Below, one piece after another: positions 60,001-64,000 of a stretch of 64,000 nucleotides of DNA. The translations under genes and the position numbers were made by a program. How positions within the stretch are numbered: position 1 is the first letter of the stretch; each line of letters starts with the position of its first letter. The notes below the pieces were generated by a model. That model worked only from the letters and a program-made list of their open reading frames with translations. It had not been told where the DNA came from and made no database searches. The stretch is from Rhizophagus irregularis (Eukaryota > Glomeromycota > Glomeromycetes > Glomerales > Glomeraceae): assembly GCF_026210795.1 (NCBI RefSeq), contig NC_089437.1, positions 1,116,001-1,180,000 on the forward strand, in the 5' to 3' direction.

Positions 60001-60791
60001 CTAAAGAATCAAATCTTAAAAAATTAGAAAAAAAAATAATAGAAATTATGGAAATGATTACGTCATATACTTCTTATCACGTGTTTTTAAATCGCAAAAA
60101 ATATAAAGAGAGAGAATGATTTTTTAAGAAGAAAAAAAAATATGGAAAAAAAAATTATGCATATAACGGGATTATAAGAAAATATCTTAAATTTTTTTGG
60201 TCCATGATATAATGAATGATTATATCATGACTAATTATCTTATAAAAAACATATGCTTGTAAAAAAGAAATATTTGGGTTATAAAAATTATAAAAATCAT
60301 AAAGCGTATTAAACATGCTAGGGAATTTGGAATCATATTTAAATTAATAATTTAAGGTAGATATCGAAAAATTAGGTGCGGTAAGAAAATGTAAGGGAAT
60401 ATAAATTATTTTACAAAAATGATTTGCTTTTGATAATAAAAAAAAACATAAATCGCTATAACGAATTAGTATCAAAAAGCAAATGAATCGATTATAATGT
60501 TTTATAAAAAATTTTGGATAAAGGTATGTATATGAAGAAAGTATTTGAAAGATTTCATGTTATTTAAATTCTTCGGTAAGTTCTTCAATGTCGTATCCGT
60601 TAAGCTTTTAGCTCACTCTCCTCCCTATGATATGAATCGTAAAAAAAAAGAAAAAAATTGGAAAAAAAAATAAGAAAAAAAACCTACCAATAAAAAATAA
60701 AATGAAAAAAAATGATGATAAAAAAAAAAAAAAAAAAAGAGGGTGCATGCACTAAATTTTTTTTACTATATTACTAAAAATTTTTTTTTAT
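54043..60791. other. 6.7-kb gene-free, homopolymer-rich region
   Basis: No frame with family resemblance, no spliced gene and no RNA gene was recognised in this stretch; the open frames of 60-75 codons present are low-complexity chance frames. From about 58400 to 60780 runs of eight or more A or T follow each other closely on both strands (for example 59460-59760), with T17-T19 near 56445. E-boxes CACGTG occur near 55921 and 60078, and ACGCGT at 58379. It contrasts with about one gene per 2.2 kb to its left. It may contain the bZIP 3' UTR, non-coding transcription or an A+T-rich chromosomal element. Confidence 0.5.
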
Positions 60792-62092
60792 TCACATTAC
60801 AACAGTATCACTACCACTAGCGGTAGTGACAACATTATTATTGTGTTGTTGTTGTTGAGGCCAATTATTCATACCAAGGTTTTGCGGCAAAGCGGGTCTT
60901 GATCTTGTTTTCAATAATTCACATAAATCATCATATACTCTATCAGTATCTTCATCGTTGCTTGAATATCCCCTTCCATTGTTGTTATTATTTTGAGAAC
61001 CTCCATATGGACCACGGTTACGATCAGAAGATGCAGATGATGGTGGGGATGGGCTATTTGAATTTGGATGACGATAATCTGGTCTAAAAATTGGTTCGAC
61101 TGTAGAATCTGTGTTTGGACCTGGTAAAACTAAACTTGATCCTCTTGATGGAGTATCTGTTACAGGACGATTCAATGCTGATTTACATAATGACGAAGAA
61201 CTTGGAAAGTAAGAATACTGGTAAGAACAGTCTTTATTTACAAAACCATTTTAAAAAAAAATTCAAAAAAAGCTCACCTTCTTTACGAACGGAATCCCTA
61301 TGTCTGAGCCAGGGTTCTTCACCAAGACCTTGAGATTCATCTTCATTTCTTGATGAATTATTATAATGAGAATAACTTGAATTTGCACCAGTACTAGAAC
61401 TATTTCCATTATGTCTGTTATCATCATCGATAACTTCCTCCCCTTTTAATTTTGCATTTTCATTTTTTAAATTACGAATAATCACTGCCATTTCAGCTTT
61501 TTCTTTTTGCAAAGCCTCCAACTGCTTTTTTGTAGTCTCTAGTTCCTTAGCTTTTGCCTCCAAATCTTTAATATATCTATCCTTACGTTGGCGAAAAGCG
61601 CGTTGAGCAGCTCTATTTTGAGCAGCTCTCTTAGAATTTGTCAACTGTCTAGTAGGAGGTCTATTAGCAACCATACTTGCTGCATTTGTCATATCAACAC
61701 CAGGATGACTTTGTGGAGGGGGAAGAGTAGGTGCTTGGTGTGTACCCATGGTATGTTGAGGATAGATAGGTTTTTGAATTTTTTCATCCATCGCAACTAT
61801 ATTATGGACTAAATTCAATATTATTATTAATTAAAAAAAAATTAAGGGATTAATATTAAATTTTTTTTAAAAAATTGAAAACGATATAATAAAAACCGAA
61901 AAGCAAACCAAAAAATTGAAGAAAAAAAAAAAAATTTAAAAACGAAGGACGAATTTTTTTTCTTATAAAAATATATAATATAAAAAAAAAAAAATTTAAA
62001 ATAATTTCTTTGTTGAGAAAAAAAAATATGATTATATAAGAAAAGGAAGATCAGGAAAAAAAAAAACTGTGACATTATATATATATATGTAA

Positions 62093-62125
<33 letters not shown>

Positions 62126-63025
62126 AAATAATGATTACTGGAAATTAAAATACAAAAATAGGGACTGTATATTAATTGATATTAATTGATGCCCTCGGGT
62201 TACGACAACTTTTACTGGCAAGGATGTACATGCCGTTGAGCCGTTTCTCCGCTGGTCCCGCATCGATCATCCCAACATGGATTTTTTTTTTCCAAACCCA
62301 ACAAATAAAATAAAAATAAAATAAAATAAAAAAAAATAAAGAAATATTGATGCAAGACTTTAATAAAAGAACTGGCAAATGTGTAGATGTTATATATATA
62401 TAAATAAATAAATAAATATACAAATAAATGTATATTATTAAATTAACGGTTTTTTTTTTTTAAAAAAAAAAAGATATTCAGGTAAAAACGGGTGGTCAAA
62501 GCACCAACTATAATAAACAAGGTAAAGAAGAAATTCGTGAAAATAAAAATAAAAATATTTGATGAAATAAAAATGTTCGAAAATAATAATAATAAAATAA
62601 TAATATAATAATATAATCAAATAATAAAATAATAATATTCAAATATAAAGGCAAGTAATATCAAGAAAGAATCGTTTCTATCGTTTCTTTTTTTAAAAAA
62701 ACTTACTTGAACCGTTCGATGGTTGATAAGGGGAAAAAGATGAAACTGGATACATTGCATTAATTCTGTTATCTGTCCATTGTGTTGATGGGATGGTTGC
62801 CTTTTGAGACATACTTTGATGTGATTGCTCAATAACAGTAGTAAGTGGAGGAGGTTGAATATGATGATAATAAGGACTTGTTGAAGTATTATGGCTAGGA
62901 TTATTATTAATAGAGGAAGCGTAATTTTGTCTTCCGTATATAGTTGAATTAGAAGAAGGAAGGGGACCCAAAGAAGACGTATTATGTGTGTACACTGAAC
63001 TAAAAGACATGGTTGGAGATGACAT
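60792..63025 (-). CDS. AP-1-like bZIP transcription factor (Yap/Pap1 class)
   Basis: DNA-binding regulator of the fungal AP-1 class, whose members usually control oxidative and metal stress responses. Three exons: 63025-62707, 61808-61278, 61231-60792; about 429 residues. A Ser/Asn/Pro/Gln-rich N terminus precedes the basic region SKRAAQNRAAQRAFRQRK at about 165-182. The NxxAQxxFR core is that of Yap/Pap1, and a leucine-zipper-like coil follows. The acidic/Ser-rich C-terminal half has a patch DRVYDDLCELLKTR resembling the c-CRD of Yap1/Pap1 but with a single Cys. Exon 3 begins at an AG (61232-61233) chosen because it alone keeps frame. Intron 1 is about 900 nt and contains a GC-rich island; the downstream part could also start from an internal ATG (MDEKIQ). 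Confidence 0.88.
62090..62116 (+). repeat. (CA)n microsatellite in bZIP intron 1
   Basis: About ten ACAC units flanked by short TA runs. Plain simple repeat. Confidence 0.8.
62188..62282 (-). other. GC-rich island inside bZIP intron 1
   Basis: About 95 bp of balanced composition in the middle of very A+T-rich intron DNA. On the minus strand it is open for at least 32 codons from an ATG (MIDAGPAEKRLNG...) and contains near-complementary GC-rich words. It may be an alternative exon, a small upstream frame or an intronic non-coding RNA; none can be shown from sequence alone. No clear splice acceptor lies at its upstream edge. Confidence 0.4.
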
Positions 63026-64000
63026 CGAATGTTAGTTTGAAACACTTAATGTCGATTTTTTTTTTTTTCGTAATAAGAAACGAAACGAAGGTAATACGAA
63101 AATATTTCCGTATAATATATATAAAGAGGGTATTGGCTTAGTAGGACGAAAAGATTTATATATTTGCGAAGAACAGGTGAAAAGAAGTAAGAAATCTTAA
63201 TTATTTTTTTTTTCTTGCATTAAAAAAAGAGTACTTGAGTGGTTTATATAATAAAGTATAAGAATAAAAAAAAAAAGCCATTTAAATTAAATTACCTGAA
63301 AAATTTTTTTTTGTGTATGTTTTAATCGATGCAATAGATGCAAATACACCTGAAGCGAGTATATATTATTTAGAATAAAAAAAAAAAAAATTTTTTTTTT
63401 GTTATTTTCAAAAACGAATACAAAGTATTACATAAAGGCCAAAACTGCTTATTAATTATCATTCGAACTTTATAAAAGTTAGGGCGGCCTAGTAATATGA
63501 TTTTAGTTTGATGCAAATATAAATACCTGTATCTCTGATTACATAAATTACAATTTTTCTGTCACCACACTTTTTCGGGATCTAAAAAAAAATCTGATAA
63601 TAACAATGTTTGTTATTAAAAGGAAGATAAAAAAAAAGAAAAAAGAAGGTACGTTTAAAAAAGTAACAACCTTTTTTGTATAAAAAAAAGTGTGGTGTAT
63701 TTATAATTATAATATAATAGAAAAAAAAACAAATAGAAAAAATTAGTTGTGATACTTAAATAGAAGAAAAAAATTTTGTTTCTTATGTTGTTTACTGTAA
63801 AAAATTTTTATTTATATTTTTATTTATATTTTTTAAAAATCATATAAATAATAATTCAAAATATGCTAACCATATTTTATATGTATATAATAACTATAAT
63901 AACTATAATAACTTTAATAATATATATATATATATATATATAATAATACATAAATATATATGATATATGATATTATTTACTGTATTATAAATATATACTT
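63026..64000. promoter_or_regulatory. Upstream region of the bZIP gene
   Basis: 975 bp to the window end, A+T-rich, with many poly-A and poly-T runs and a (TA)n run near 63920-63942. No coding frame or RNA gene seen. It presumably holds the bZIP promoter and 5' UTR. Confidence 0.4.

Noticed and set aside
54043-60791. Several open frames of 60-75 codons in the gene desert
   Set aside because: Low-complexity Phe/Ile/Lys/Ser peptides produced by poly-T and poly-A runs; no start context, splice sites or motifs.
62617-63045. 142-codon minus-strand frame overlapping the bZIP first exon
   Set aside because: Frame-shifted shadow of the bZIP N-terminal exon; the real frame is Ser/Asn/Pro-rich and splices into the bZIP domain.

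Overview
The window looks like nuclear DNA of an arbuscular mycorrhizal (Glomeromycotina, Rhizophagus-like) fungus. It is very A+T-rich and full of A/T homopolymers. Genes carry many short spliceosomal introns (about 50-100 nt, GTAAGT-like donors). The protein set is fungal (Opy2, Yhm2, AP-1-like bZIP, Prp45/SNW1), and decayed DNA-transposon fragments lie in the gene-poor left end. The species is inferred, not proven. Exon models below were built by hand from reading frame, splice dinucleotides and similarity to families I know; nothing was run through a program.

Layout. 1-7500 is gene-poor and holds relics of MULE-like, Helitron-like and Tnp2/CACTA-like transposons. 7510-29700 is gene-dense with strictly alternating strands: USO1/p115 (-), a coiled-coil protein of unknown function (+), fibrillarin (-), RRP7 (+), SUMO E1 subunit AOS1 (-), OPY2 (+), methylthioadenosine phosphorylase (-), an unusual G-protein alpha subunit (+), a bacterial-type histidyl-tRNA synthetase (-) and an intronless LRR-like/coiled-coil protein (+). 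29700-31260 is non-coding with a tRNA-Asp-like pseudogene and a small local duplication. 31265-54042 holds DNA ligase IV (+), ALG5 (+), a secreted phosphoesterase (-), eIF2A (-), SNW1/PRP45 (-), a HINT3-like HIT protein (+), SRP9 (-), YHM2 (+), RAD6/UBC2 (-), MAD2 (+) and ALKBH6 (-). A 6.7-kb gene-free, homopolymer-rich stretch follows, then an AP-1-like bZIP factor (-) at 60792-63025.

The genes are mostly housekeeping: nucleolar ribosome biogenesis, secretion, translation, splicing, DNA repair and checkpoint, SUMO/ubiquitin, osmo/G-protein signalling and mitochondrial transport. There are no operons, but eight neighbouring pairs are divergent and share short intergenic regions. Two pairs make functional sense: fibrillarin/RRP7 with an RRPE-like element, and RAD6/MAD2 with an MCB (ACGCGT) box.

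Most worth a second look: the bacterial-type HisRS carrying introns and two competing leader frames; the G-alpha with His in place of the catalytic Gln; three GC-AG introns with the same GCAAGT donor; coding micro-exons of 11, 12, 14 and 16 nt; one apparent single-base frame break in LIG4; the short-tailed p115; and the unresolved 3' end of the unknown coiled-coil gene.
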